In this document: piece after piece, positions 1-8,232 of the stretch
Layout: the number at the start of each line of letters is the position of its first letter
Numbering within the stretch: the stretch's first letter is position 1
NCBI GenBank assembly: GCA_024681775.1
Contig: JAILAF010000069.1
Coordinates: 62,001-126,000, forward strand
Length of the DNA stretch: 64,000 bases
Direction: 5' to 3'
Source of the DNA: Lachnospiraceae bacterium
GTDB lineage: Bacteria; Bacillota; Clostridia; Lachnospirales; Lachnospiraceae
Position numbers and translations under genes: made by a program
The notes under the pieces: generated by a model
Databases searched by the model: none
The model's input: only the letters and a program-made list of their open reading frames with translations
What the model was told of the DNA's origin: nothing

Positions 1-530
1 CGCTGCAAAGGGCTCAAAAGCTTCATCGGAACGGTGTTTTTCACGCGCTTTAAGAGGTCCTTCCGCACCGGGATCCCGGTGTAACGGGATATGGCCTTTG
101 CGTACTCATAGGCCTGGTTGTAACCCCGCGTCCGGAAGCGCTTTTTGTGGAGCGGCACGGGGATCAGGGCTTCCGCACCCGTACCCTTGATATACTCCCC
201 CAGATACAGGGCGGTCTGCCGGCCGAAAAAGTCCGCATACTCCCTGCGACCGCCGTACTTGAAGCGGTAGATGGGGAGCACCGCCCCCCGGTAATCGTAC
301 ACCGCTCTGCCCCGGACAAAGACAGGTTCTTCCTTCCGGCATGCTTCGCAAAGGGGCTCCTCCTTCAGGAGCTTTTTGCCGCAGCGCATGCACCAGGGGG
401 GTGCAAGGGGCGGCAGCTTCGGAATACACTCCGTGCAGATCTGCTCCCCGAAGGGAGTGACGATCCTGTCACAAACCGGACAACGGCGTGGAAATAACAG
501 CTGTAATGCAAAATCAAAAGCCTTCCTCAT
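1..530 (-). CDS. comF: ComF family protein (partial, runs off the window)
   Basis: This ORF is absent from the ORF track because its stop lies outside the window; I translated it by hand from the ATG at 530. The N-terminus has the double zinc-binding pattern typical of ComFC proteins (CPVC, CTEC, then CMRC and CEAC). The start of the phosphoribosyltransferase-like domain follows, with FKYGGRREYA and IPVPLHKKRFRTRGYNQA. ComF proteins support DNA uptake or post-uptake processing in competent bacteria and occur widely in bacteria not known to be competent. The start overlaps the recD2 stop as ATGA, which implies translational coupling between a helicase and a DNA-processing protein. About 176 codons are visible, so the 3' part of the PRT domain is missing. 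Confidence 0.9.
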   Translation of the reverse strand, partial: MRKAFDFALQLLFPRRCPVCDRIVTPFGEQICTECIPKLPPLAPPWCMRCGKKLLKEEPLCEACRKEEPVFVRGRAVYDYRGAVLPIYRFKYGGRREYADFFGRQTALYLGEYIKGTGAEALIPVPLHKKRFRTRGYNQAYEYAKAISRYTGIPVRKDLLKRVKNTVPMKLLSPLQ

Positions 531-2764
531 CTGCGGCTTTCCTCCAGCTCCAGGATCCGCTCCTTCAGGGAAGAATAACGCCTGCGCTCTCCCTCCCGGC
601 TGATCATGCCCCGGACGGTTTCGCTGCTGCCCAGGATCACCACGCAGCTCCTGGCCCTGGTGATGCCGGTGTAGAGGAGGTTCCGGTAGCGCAGCATCCT
701 GGGCGGATCCAGCAAGGGCAATATCACCGCGGGATACTCGCTTCCCTGGGCCTTGTGGATGGTGATGGCATAGGCCAGCTCCAGATCCTCCAGAGATCCC
801 AGAGGGTAGGTCACCAGCCTGCGGTCGTCAAACTCCACCTTCATGAAGTTCCCGGACTCGCTGATCTGTTTTATGACACCGATGTCGCCGTTGAAGACGC
901 CCTCTCCCTTGTCGATGACATCTCCGTATTTTCCCAGGATTTCCCACTCCAGATGATAATCGTTTTTGGTCTGCATCACCTTGTCCCCCTCCCGGAAGCG
1001 GTTCTCGCCCGACAGGCATTCCGCTTTTGCGGGGGACTCGGGGTTCAGGACGCTCTGAAGGTAGCGGTTCATCTCCAGGCAGCCCAGCTCTCCCTTGCGC
1101 ATGGGGGTCAGGACCTGGATCTCGCTGCGCTCCGTGTGGCAGTATTCCGGCAGCTTGTCCCGCAGCATCCAGACGGCGATCTGTTTGATGACAGAAGAGT
1201 CATTTCTCTCCAGGAAGAGGAAATCTTTGGAGTTGGTATCCAGCCGGATGTCCTCTCCGCGGTTGATCTTGTGGGCGTTGACAATGATATCGCTTCCCGC
1301 CGCCTGGCGGAAGATCTCCCGGAGTACCACGCTGGGGTAGACGCCGCTTTCGATGAGGTCCCGCAGCACTTCTCCGGGGCCCACGCTGGGGAGCTGGTCC
1401 ATGTCCCCCACCAGGATCAGGTGGGTGCCGGGAAGGATCGCTTTCAGGAGCGCATGGAACAAGAGGATGTCCACCATGGAGGTCTCGTCGATGATGACCA
1501 CGTCCGCCTCCAGCGGATTGTCCTCATTTTTCTGGAAAACGGCTCTGCCGCCGCCCTCTCCCGGGGCGCCCCCCACCTCCAGGAGCCTGTGAATGGTGCG
1601 GGCTTCGTAGCCCGTGGCTTCCGTCATGCGCTTGGCAGCCCGCCCCGTGGGCGCTGCCAGCAGCAGATCCATCCCCTGTGCCATAAAGAACCGGATCATG
1701 AGATTGATGGTGGTGGTCTTGCCGGTGCCGGGGCCGCCGGACAGCAGGAACACACCGTTTACCGCGGCCTTTTTCACCGCTTCGATCTGCAGCGGATCCG
1801 GGGTGATCCCTTCTTCCGCTGCGATGCGCTGCACTTCCCGTTCCACGGAAAGCCCGGCGGTGTCATTCTCCCGGATGCCACCCGCGATGCGGATGAGTCC
1901 GGCCGCACAGTTCAACTCCGTGTGATACATCAGGGAGCTGTAGATCCGGTCCTCCCTGCGATAGACCTTCATCTCCGCTTCCAGATCCCGCAGGCCGTCC
2001 CGCAGGAGCTCGGGCACCGTACTCAGCTGCTCGGCAGCCCTCCCCAGAAGCTCTTCCTCCGGGAGGTAGCAGTGTCCCTCCCCCATGGACTGCTGCAGGG
2101 TGTAGAGGATCCCGCAGCGCAGGCGGAATGCGGAGTCCGGACTGACTCCCATCTCCATGGCGATGCGGTCCGCAGTCTGGAAGCCCACACCCTCGATGTC
2201 CTCCGCCAGGCGGTAGGGATTTTCCTGCAGCACTTCATAAAGGCCCGTACCGTACCGGTCAAAGATCTTCACGGACAGATTCTGGGAGATGTGGAACCGC
2301 CCCAGGTACATCATGGCGTCCCGCAGATCCCGCTTGCCCTCCAGCTGTACCGCGATGTCCATAGCCTTGCGCATGCTGATGCCCTTGATCTCCGCCAGGC
2401 GCTCCGGCTCCTCCTCGATGATGCGGAAGGTATCGTCTCCGAAAGTCTTAACGATCCTGCGGGCCAGTGCCTCCCCCACGCCCTTCACGGCGCCGGATCC
2501 CAGGTACCGCTCCATGGAGATGGCATCCGCCGGGGGCACCACGCGGTAGGAACTGACCCGGAACTGCAGACCGTAGGAAGGATTCATCTCGTAGGCGCCT
2601 TCGGCCTCCACGGTCTCCCCCTGCTCCAGATCCCGGCAGTTGCCCACGCAGACCACCTCTTTCCCCCCGGTGATCAGGAGAAAGATCTTAAAGGTGCCGT
2701 CTGCACTCGTATAGATAAAATGGTCCACCAGACCCTTGATCTCGCGATCCTCAGGTATCTTCAC
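527..2764 (-). CDS. recD2: RecD2-type SF1 DNA helicase
   Basis: A 745-residue ATP-dependent 5'-3' DNA helicase of the RecD2/TraA type, acting in repair without RecBC. After the N-terminal OB-like part and helix-hairpin-helix region come Walker A GGPGTGKTT near residue 340, Walker B IIDETSMVD, motif III GDMDQLPSVGPGE and motifs V/VI with TIHKAQGSE and YTGITRA. The track starts the ORF 73 codons upstream, in a hairpin-rich region with no coding character. I chose GTG at 2764 because GAAGGAGG lies 5 nt before it and the protein then has normal family length. The stop overlaps the comF start by four bases. Confidence 0.95.
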   Translation of the reverse strand: MKIPEDREIKGLVDHFIYTSADGTFKIFLLITGGKEVVCVGNCRDLEQGETVEAEGAYEMNPSYGLQFRVSSYRVVPPADAISMERYLGSGAVKGVGEALARRIVKTFGDDTFRIIEEEPERLAEIKGISMRKAMDIAVQLEGKRDLRDAMMYLGRFHISQNLSVKIFDRYGTGLYEVLQENPYRLAEDIEGVGFQTADRIAMEMGVSPDSAFRLRCGILYTLQQSMGEGHCYLPEEELLGRAAEQLSTVPELLRDGLRDLEAEMKVYRREDRIYSSLMYHTELNCAAGLIRIAGGIRENDTAGLSVEREVQRIAAEEGITPDPLQIEAVKKAAVNGVFLLSGGPGTGKTTTINLMIRFFMAQGMDLLLAAPTGRAAKRMTEATGYEARTIHRLLEVGGAPGEGGGRAVFQKNEDNPLEADVVIIDETSMVDILLFHALLKAILPGTHLILVGDMDQLPSVGPGEVLRDLIESGVYPSVVLREIFRQAAGSDIIVNAHKINRGEDIRLDTNSKDFLFLERNDSSVIKQIAVWMLRDKLPEYCHTERSEIQVLTPMRKGELGCLEMNRYLQSVLNPESPAKAECLSGENRFREGDKVMQTKNDYHLEWEILGKYGDVIDKGEGVFNGDIGVIKQISESGNFMKVEFDDRRLVTYPLGSLEDLELAYAITIHKAQGSEYPAVILPLLDPPRMLRYRNLLYTGITRARSCVVILGSSETVRGMISREGERRRYSSLKERILELEESRR

Positions 2765-2776
2765 AAAAACCTCCTT

Positions 2777-2965
2777 CGCGCGTGCACTTACGCGCGGTGC
2801 ATTCCGCCATTTTCTGGGAAACGGGCGATGTGCCCGACTTGAATTAAGAGAATGAATCGTATCGCAGAGCGATACGTTTGCGCGAGCGCGGTGTCGCAAA
2901 GCGACAATCCACCCATCCGCGCGAGGCGCATCTTGCGGTGCTTCTTTTTTGCAAAAAAAGAAGCG
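2777..2965. repeat. Serial short hairpins between the flagellar operon and recD2
   Basis: This non-coding stretch holds several perfect inverted repeats in a row, each with a different stem. They are GCGCGT/ACGCGC at 2777-2794, CGGGC/GCCCG at 2822-2836, CGTATCG/CGATACG at 2858-2876, TGTCGC-AAA-GCGACA at 2892-2906, and an 11-bp A/T-rich stem at 2940-2964. The last one sits among T and A runs and may also act as a terminator for the flagellar genes. Stems are visible directly; their function is unknown. Confidence 0.7.
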
Positions 2966-3067
2966 TCCTACTGAGTGTAGCACGCTTTTTCTCCCTTTTC
3001 AACTGATCTGTGGATCCCGTCATCTGCGGCAGAAGCGTTTCCCGCGTCGGGATCCGGGAGTCCCGGC

Positions 3068-3502
3068 CTAGGCTTCTTCCGTTTCCGTGACCGCCGTACC
3101 GGAAGCGGCTTCGTTTTCCTCCAGCTCCCGGAGGCTCACCTGCTTCTCGGACAGGCCCATATTGACCTTCAGCTGCTCATAGAGCATCTGCGCGATGCCC
3201 AGGGACTGGGTGTCAGCGGACTGATTGGCGATCTCCTGCAAGGTCTGGCCCTTGAAAAAATCCACCAGCTGGGAAGTGCTTGCATCCTCGTCCGGATTGG
3301 CCTTGATAACGGTGCTCTCCATGCGCTTGAAGACCTGCTCTAAAAGGTATGCCTCGAACTGCTTGCAGACCCCCATGAGTTCCTCTTCGGTGGCATTTTT
3401 ATCGGTCTGCTGCAGCTTACCGGACAGCTCTGCGCCGGCTGCGTCCTTGGCCATGGTGGTGTAGTAATCCGCGTATGCGCTTGTGATTCCGGAAATATCC
3501 AT
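3068..3502 (-). CDS. Rod-binding protein (FlgJ N-terminal-like)
   Basis: A 144-residue cytoplasm/periplasm-associated flagellar assembly protein resembling the rod-binding domain of FlgJ. The middle contains the family pattern CKQFEAYLLEQVFKRMEST, followed by a short linker and the QLVDFFKGQTLQEIA helix. There is no muramidase domain, as is usual for Firmicutes versions. AGGAGGGC lies just before the ATG. It follows flgG by 43 nt on the same strand, and the gap holds a perfect hairpin. It probably caps or chaperones rod assembly for the FlgF/FlgG proteins encoded upstream. Confidence 0.8.
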   Translation of the reverse strand: MDISGITSAYADYYTTMAKDAAGAELSGKLQQTDKNATEEELMGVCKQFEAYLLEQVFKRMESTVIKANPDEDASTSQLVDFFKGQTLQEIANQSADTQSLGIAQMLYEQLKVNMGLSEKQVSLRELEENEAASGTAVTETEEA

Positions 3503-3512
3503 AAGCCCTCCT

Positions 3513-3532
3513 ATGTGACATGTGCGTCACAT
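3513..3532. repeat. Intercistronic hairpin, flgG/flgJ-like junction
   Basis: A perfect 7-bp inverted repeat, ATGTGAC and GTCACAT, with a 6-nt loop lies in the 43-nt gap between two co-directional flagellar genes. A second, 5-bp hairpin (TGCGA/TCGCA at 4411-4426) lies in the flgF/flgG gap. There is no T tract, so these are unlikely to be terminators. Confidence 0.6.
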
Positions 3533-3545
3533 CAATACCGGGTCA

Positions 3546-4364
3546 TTATCTTCTCAGGTTGTTGGCCTCGTCCAGCATGGTGTCGGAGGTGGTGATGACT
3601 TTGGAATTCAGCTCGTAAGCACGCTGGGTGGTGATCATGTTCACCATCTCATCGGCGATCTGGACATTGGAGCCCTCCAGGTATCCCTGGATCACCTTAC
3701 TCTTCTCCACGTTATTGCTGGTGGCTTCGTTGATGGGCACGCCGCTGGCAGCGGTCTGGGAGTACAGGCTCTCTCCCTCGCGGTAGAGGCCGTTGGGGTT
3801 GTTGAACTGCCACAGGCCCACGGTGATGCCCAAAGAGGTGGGATTGTTCTTGTCATCGGGATAGCACACGGTGCCGTCCTTATCGATGGTCACGTTGCTC
3901 ATGGTATATTGAGGACCCAGGATGATGGCATTGCCTCTGGAATCCAGCACGGGATTGCCATCGGAGGTCGCCAGCATGTTGCCGCCGTTGGCAGCGGTGG
4001 TCCACTGGAAATTACCGTTTCTGGTGTAGTAGGTATTCCCGTCCGCACCCCGCACCGCGAAAAAGCCCTTTCCGTTGATGGCAAAAGAGGTGTCCAGCTC
4101 GGAAGCCAGGAGTGCGCCCTGGGTGAACACGGTGTTGATGGAGGCATTCCGGACACCCAAACCCACCTGTGCGCTGCCGGGCTTGGTGTCGCCGTTGGCG
4201 GAAGTGGTCTTGGTCTGAATGTTCTGATACAGAAGGCTCTTAAACTCCATGGACTGCGCCTTGTAGCCCGTGGTGTTGACGTTTGCCAGATTGTTTGCGA
4301 TGTTATCAAGGCTGGTCTGCTGTGCCAGCATTCCGGTCGCTCCGGTCCATAAGCTTCTAACCAT
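3546..4364 (-). CDS. flgG: Flagellar distal rod protein FlgG family
   Basis: A 272-residue flagellar rod/hook-basal-body protein (FlhP in Bacillus nomenclature). The N-terminal flg_bb_rod signature is clear: LDNIANNLANVNTTGYKA. The C-terminal FlgG-type helix is also present, with SNVQIADEMVNMITTQRAYE. The track begins 10 codons earlier; I chose the ATG at 4364 because AAAGGAGCAGG precedes it and FlgG proteins usually begin MVRSLW or a close variant. It lies 68 nt downstream of flgF in the same operon. The subunit is exported by the flagellar type III system and polymerises at the distal rod. Confidence 0.92.
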   Translation of the reverse strand: MVRSLWTGATGMLAQQTSLDNIANNLANVNTTGYKAQSMEFKSLLYQNIQTKTTSANGDTKPGSAQVGLGVRNASINTVFTQGALLASELDTSFAINGKGFFAVRGADGNTYYTRNGNFQWTTAANGGNMLATSDGNPVLDSRGNAIILGPQYTMSNVTIDKDGTVCYPDDKNNPTSLGITVGLWQFNNPNGLYREGESLYSQTAASGVPINEATSNNVEKSKVIQGYLEGSNVQIADEMVNMITTQRAYELNSKVITTSDTMLDEANNLRR

Positions 4365-4432
4365 ATCCTGCTCCTTTCCCGGGATTTCCATCATCCCGGT
4401 GCGCTGTTCATGCGACGGTCATCGCACGAACC

Positions 4433-5209
4433 TTATACCTGACCGATCTGATTGACAGCCACATCCAGGGTACTGTCAATGGTCTGAATGATCTTCTGGT
4501 TGGACTCGTACTGTCTGGAGATGGAGATCAGGCTCACCATCTCGGAGACGCTCTGCACATTGCTCATCTCCAGGTAACCGCTGTAGACTCTGGCGCCCGA
4601 GGGGGTCTGTCTCGCACCGTCGATGGGCACGAAGTAGGTCTCTCCGTAGCGCTCCAGGTAGTCGTAATCCTCAAAGTCCGTCACCTGGATCGTCGCCACC
4701 TGGCGGTCATTCTGCCAGATATTGCCCTGCTGGTCGATGGTGGTGTCCTGCAGGGTATCCAGCTGGATCCTGCGGTTGTTCACATCCAGCACGAAGTCGC
4801 CGTTATTGGTCACCAGGTACCCTTCTTTGGTCAGGGTGAACTGTCCCTGCCTGGTGTACATGGTGGTGGTCTCACCGGCCTTGTTGGTGAATTCTACGGC
4901 GAAAAATCCGGTGTCACCCAGGGCCAGATCGTAGGTATTTTCGGTGATGCGGAAGGAACCCTGGGACCAGTCCACATAGTTCTCTCCGATCTTAACGCCG
5001 CGGGAATTGTATCCCTCCCGCTGGACCAGGTCATACCCCACGGTGGAGTCCTTGATCTTCAGGGTCAGAACCTCATCAAAGGCCTGGCTGGTGGTGCCCT
5101 CCTTCTTGTAACCGACGGTGGTCACGTTTGCCATATTGTTACTCAGTACGTCCATCCTGTGCTGCTCGTTGAGCATACCGGTATAGGCGGTGTAAAGGCC
5201 TTTGACCAT
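4433..5209 (-). CDS. flgF: Flagellar hook-basal body protein FlgF/FlhO family
   Basis: A 258-residue proximal-rod type protein, homologous in design to its downstream neighbour. The N-terminus has MDVLSNNMANVTTVGYKKEG and the C-terminus SNVQSVSEMVSLISISRQYE, the paired helices that form the axial core. The middle is the FlgE/F/G-like beta domain (GFFAVEF, GQFTLTKEGYLV). AAAGGAG lies before the ATG. It starts 20 nt after the mbl stop, reproducing the mbl-flhO-flhP order of Bacillus. The assignment to FlgF rather than FlgG rests on operon position and divergence, so the symbol is less certain than the family. Confidence 0.88.
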   Translation of the reverse strand: MVKGLYTAYTGMLNEQHRMDVLSNNMANVTTVGYKKEGTTSQAFDEVLTLKIKDSTVGYDLVQREGYNSRGVKIGENYVDWSQGSFRITENTYDLALGDTGFFAVEFTNKAGETTTMYTRQGQFTLTKEGYLVTNNGDFVLDVNNRRIQLDTLQDTTIDQQGNIWQNDRQVATIQVTDFEDYDYLERYGETYFVPIDGARQTPSGARVYSGYLEMSNVQSVSEMVSLISISRQYESNQKIIQTIDSTLDVAVNQIGQV

Positions 5210-5229
5210 AAGGTACTCCTTTCAGGCGA

Positions 5230-6228
5230 TCAGTCGCTCTCTCCGCGGTACTGGGAGATGTACTCCACGTACTGGCCGGTTCCGATGGCCACTGCGGTCA
5301 TGGGATCCTCGGCAGTCATGGTGGTGATGCCGGTCTTGTTGCAGATCAGCTCCTCCAGTCCTCTCAGCAGGCTGCCGCCTCCCGTCAGGACGATACCGCG
5401 CTCCGCAATATCGGCGCACAGCTCCGGAGGGGTCTCCTCCAGAACGGAGTGGATGGCTTCCACGATCTGGGTCGCAGGCTCGATGAGCGCCTCCTCCATC
5501 TCCTCGCTGGTGACCTCGATGGTCTTGGGCAGAGCCTCGATCAGGTCTCTTCCGCGAACCTCCATGGTGGTCACCTCGGGCTGTTTGAAACAGCAGCCGA
5601 TGCGGATCTTTACATCCTCCGCCATACGCTCACCGATGGTCAGGTTGTGCTTCTGGCGGATGTATTTTGCAATTTCGTTATTGAACACATCTCCGGCCAC
5701 CGGGAGGGACTTGCTCGCCACGGTACCGCCGAGAGAAATGACAGCGATGTCGGTAGTGCCGCCGCCGATGTCCACAATCATGTTGCCGCAGGGTCTGGTG
5801 ATATCAATGCCTGCACCGATGGCAGCCGCGATGGGCTCCTCGATGATGATGACCTCTCTGGCGCCTACCTGGTAACCTGCATCCACAACGGCCTTCTTCT
5901 CCACCTCGGTGATACCGCTGGGTACGCAGACGGCGATGCGGGGCTTCCGGAAGGTCCTGCGTCCGATGGCCTTCTGGACGAAGTATTTCATCATCTTCTC
6001 GGTGACTTCGTAATTTGAGATCACGCCCTTGCGGATCGGGCGGTCGGTTTCAATGTTGCCGGGGGTCCTGCCCAGCATCAGGCGGGCATCCTCGCCGATG
6101 GCCAGCACCTTGTTGGTGGTGCGGTCGATGGCTACAACGGAGGGCTCCTTCAGGACCACTCCCCTGCCCTTGACATAGACCAGCACACTGGCTGTTCCGA
6201 GATCGATTCCGATATCTGTTGCTCCCAT
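5230..6228 (-). CDS. mbl: MreB/Mbl family actin-like cell-shape protein
   Basis: A 332-residue bacterial actin that polymerises under the membrane and directs the lateral wall synthesis machinery. Actin-fold nucleotide motifs are intact: phosphate-1 IGIDLGTASVLVY, connect-1 PSGITEVEKKAV, phosphate-2 MIVDIGGGTTDIAVISLGG, and adenosine motif IVLTGGGSLLRG. I call it Mbl-type because of the following flagellar rod genes and the absence of mreC/mreD. AAGGGGATAG precedes the ATG. A probable terminator of the preceding glycosyltransferase gene and a TATAAT element separate it from the upstream operon, so mbl probably starts its own transcript. Confidence 0.93.
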   Translation of the reverse strand: MGATDIGIDLGTASVLVYVKGRGVVLKEPSVVAIDRTTNKVLAIGEDARLMLGRTPGNIETDRPIRKGVISNYEVTEKMMKYFVQKAIGRRTFRKPRIAVCVPSGITEVEKKAVVDAGYQVGAREVIIIEEPIAAAIGAGIDITRPCGNMIVDIGGGTTDIAVISLGGTVASKSLPVAGDVFNNEIAKYIRQKHNLTIGERMAEDVKIRIGCCFKQPEVTTMEVRGRDLIEALPKTIEVTSEEMEEALIEPATQIVEAIHSVLEETPPELCADIAERGIVLTGGGSLLRGLEELICNKTGITTMTAEDPMTAVAIGTGQYVEYISQYRGESD

Positions 6229-6281
6229 ATCTATCCCCTTTCAAAATCTTAAGGTCGACGTTTTTCTAAAAATAACAATTA

Positions 6282-6287
6282 ATTATA
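6282..6287 (-). promoter_or_regulatory. Candidate -10 element for mbl-flagellar operon
   Basis: Read on the minus strand this is TATAAT, 53 nt upstream of the mbl start, in an AT-rich patch. I see no good -35 hexamer at the right distance, so this is a weak promoter call. Confidence 0.4.
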
Positions 6288-6433
6288 CTAAACTTTTCCC
6301 GTTTTTCCTAGTGCCGACCAAAAATTTTAGACATTCCGGAGATCTGCCCGTTCCGGGGATGGAGCGGTAGGAGTGGGACTTCCTGCAGGCGGATCTTCCC
6401 GGAAGGGTGCATCTGCCTGCCGCTTTTTGAGAC

Positions 6434-6467
6434 ACAAAAAGGGACGTAGCCCCTTAAGCCGCGTCCC
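6434..6467 (-). terminator. Intrinsic terminator after glycosyltransferase operon
   Basis: On the minus strand a GGGACG/CGTCCC stem with a 15-nt loop is followed directly by TTTTTG. It lies about 90 nt after the stop of the 6560-7381 gene. The rest of 6288-6559 contains no convincing gene; the 71-codon minus ORF there has no ribosome binding site and covers the terminator. Confidence 0.75.
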
Positions 6468-6559
6468 TGCGATTTTTCTGTCGGAGTCCGTTCCGAGTCT
6501 GTTCCGAATCCTCTCCGAGTCATCGGTCGGAATATATATCGGACGGTCGTTACTAAAAC

Positions 6560-7381
6560 TTAACTCCTGTTCTTGCGGAGTCCGTAGATTTTTTGCACCA
6601 GCCGGTTATACCCCGCGGAAAAGCGGGGACTCTCCGCCAGATAATGGCGCAGCGGCTGAAGGGAAACCACCAGGTAGACCCGGAACAGGAAGCGCTGCCA
6701 CAGGGGCAGATACATCCTTGTGATCTCCCGGTGCTCCTTTTTGGAGCGCATCACATTGGCGGGATTCTCGCTAAAGCCCCCTCCCTCGTAGGAGGAAATG
6801 GTGATGGGCATGTAGAGACAGGTCCTGCCGCCCTGAAAATACCACCACAGGAAATGCTCATAATCCGCCCGGACCCGGTAGGAAATGTCGTATTTCCGCT
6901 CCCGGAAGCACTCCAAGGAATAGATGCAGCTCTGGTGACAGGGCAGGTTCCGGAAGCAGACAAAAGGCGTGATCTCCGGGGCGGAGAACTCCACGGAGCC
7001 GGACTTTCTGGACAGGCGGTTCCCATAGAGGATCCCCTTCGGATCTCCCTTCTCCCGGATAAACCGGTCCACCTTGTTCAGCACCAGCTCGTCCGCGAAA
7101 TAGTCGCCGCAGTTCATGAAGATCAGATACTGGCCGGTGGCCTCCGCCACGGCCCGGTTCATGGCATCGTAGATGCCGCCGTCCTCACCGGCAAAGTAGC
7201 GGATCCGCTCCTCCCCGGAGCATTCCTTTTGCAGCTTTTCCACGGAGCCGTCGGAAGAATTGCCGTCCTTGACGATGATCTCATAATCCCGAAAGGTCTG
7301 ATCCAGAACGGAAAATACGGTATTGACCAGCTTGTCGCCCGAATTCAGGCATACCACGATCACAGAAAATCTGGGATTCAT
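6560..7381 (-). CDS. Family 2 glycosyltransferase
   Basis: A 273-residue GT-A fold glycosyltransferase. The N-terminus has the family pattern FSVIVVCLNSGDKL, then KDGNSSDGS and GGIYDAMNRAV, and the metal/nucleotide region FMNCGDYF. The arrangement resembles WcaE-type enzymes that add sugars to exopolysaccharide or glycan repeat units. A C-terminal amphipathic segment (FRVYLVVSLQPL) may contact the membrane. GGAGG lies 5 nt before the ATG. It follows a second glycosyltransferase by 51 nt, so both probably act on the same surface glycan. Donor and acceptor cannot be read from sequence. Confidence 0.85.
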   Translation of the reverse strand: MNPRFSVIVVCLNSGDKLVNTVFSVLDQTFRDYEIIVKDGNSSDGSVEKLQKECSGEERIRYFAGEDGGIYDAMNRAVAEATGQYLIFMNCGDYFADELVLNKVDRFIREKGDPKGILYGNRLSRKSGSVEFSAPEITPFVCFRNLPCHQSCIYSLECFRERKYDISYRVRADYEHFLWWYFQGGRTCLYMPITISSYEGGGFSENPANVMRSKKEHREITRMYLPLWQRFLFRVYLVVSLQPLRHYLAESPRFSAGYNRLVQKIYGLRKNRS

Positions 7382-7392
7382 ACAACCTCCAT

Positions 7393-7412
7393 GCCGTGTG
7401 TTTTACACACGG
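7393..7412. repeat. Intercistronic hairpin between the two glycosyltransferase genes
   Basis: An 8-bp perfect stem GCCGTGTG/CACACGGC with a short loop lies just upstream of the ribosome binding site of the downstream glycosyltransferase. It has no T tract. It could stabilise a processed 5' end or tune initiation. Confidence 0.6.
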
Positions 7413-7432
7413 CGGCGAGCCGAATTTCATCT

Positions 7433-8230
7433 TCACTCTTTTTCCCTTCGGATTCCCTTCTTCATCAGGCCCAGGGCCTTGCCGTAGGGGATATCGGTGC
7501 ACATGACGGAGCGGTTCTTCAGGAGGAACCGCCGCGCCATCAGGGGCGCCAGGGCGCCGTAGAGATAGTGGTACAGGACGCCTCTGTCGTAGAAAAATTT
7601 CTCATTGTAGCCGCTAAACCAGGTGGAAGGCCGGGGGATCTCCTCGCCGATACATACCGGCACCGCGCATACCCTCAGGCCCCGCCGGATGCAATCACTG
7701 ATAAAGAGGCTGTCCTCTCCGTTGGAGTATCTGGCGCCGCCACCAAACCACTGGTGGAAGGACAGGTTCACCTCCTGCATCCGCTCCCGCCGCAGAGCAA
7801 AGCTGTAGGCAGGATACCGTCCGCAGTTGTGGAGTCCCACTCTGTGGAAGCTTTCCGTCCAGTAGGTGCGCCGCTGCTCCGCAACCTTCACGTTGAAAAG
7901 CAGCATATCCGCCTCCGGATGCTCCGCGAAGGCCTGCAGCACCGCTTTTGCCGCGCCGTCTCCGTAAACGATGTCCTCGTCCGAAAAAAGGAGGATGTCC
8001 CCCCCTCCCCGCTGGAGCGCCGTGTTCCGGGACAGGCCCACCCCCCGCTCCGCGGTGTCGATCCTGCGGATGCGGTGACCGGCGCAGGTTCTCTCACCGT
8101 AGTCGTAGTGATCCGTCTGGTTCACGATGAGGGCGTCCGCATCCAGGTGCATCCGTTCCGGGAGATCATCCGGTGCATTCACTGCAGAAACCAGATATTC
8201 CATGTTTTCTGTTTTTCCGGAATTGCTCAT
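7433..8230 (-). CDS. Glycosyltransferase, family 2-like
   Basis: A 265-residue GT-A type protein. Visible elements are SRNTAL near the nucleotide-binding region, the acidic motif FSDEDIVY typical of the DxD position, and a later GGGARYSNGEDSLFI segment like the acceptor-site ED motif of GT2 enzymes. The track begins 23 codons earlier inside uvrA; I chose ATG at 8230, preceded by GAAGAAGTGAG and only 2 nt after the uvrA stop. The close linkage to uvrA is probably an accident of operon growth. It likely works with the next glycosyltransferase. Confidence 0.8.
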   Translation of the reverse strand: MSNSGKTENMEYLVSAVNAPDDLPERMHLDADALIVNQTDHYDYGERTCAGHRIRRIDTAERGVGLSRNTALQRGGGDILLFSDEDIVYGDGAAKAVLQAFAEHPEADMLLFNVKVAEQRRTYWTESFHRVGLHNCGRYPAYSFALRRERMQEVNLSFHQWFGGGARYSNGEDSLFISDCIRRGLRVCAVPVCIGEEIPRPSTWFSGYNEKFFYDRGVLYHYLYGALAPLMARRFLLKNRSVMCTDIPYGKALGLMKKGIRREKE

Positions 8231-8232
8231 AC

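Noticed and set aside
488-2842. 784-codon plus-strand ORF opposite recD2
   Set aside because: Codon-phase shadow of a GC-rich gene; no ribosome binding site and no protein-like motifs. The same applies to the long antisense ORFs at 6593-8386, 27063-28277, 36936-38972, 38857-40308 and 42445-44103.
6308-6523. 71-codon minus-strand ORF between mbl and the glycosyltransferase
   Set aside because: No ribosome binding site and it spans a clear terminator.
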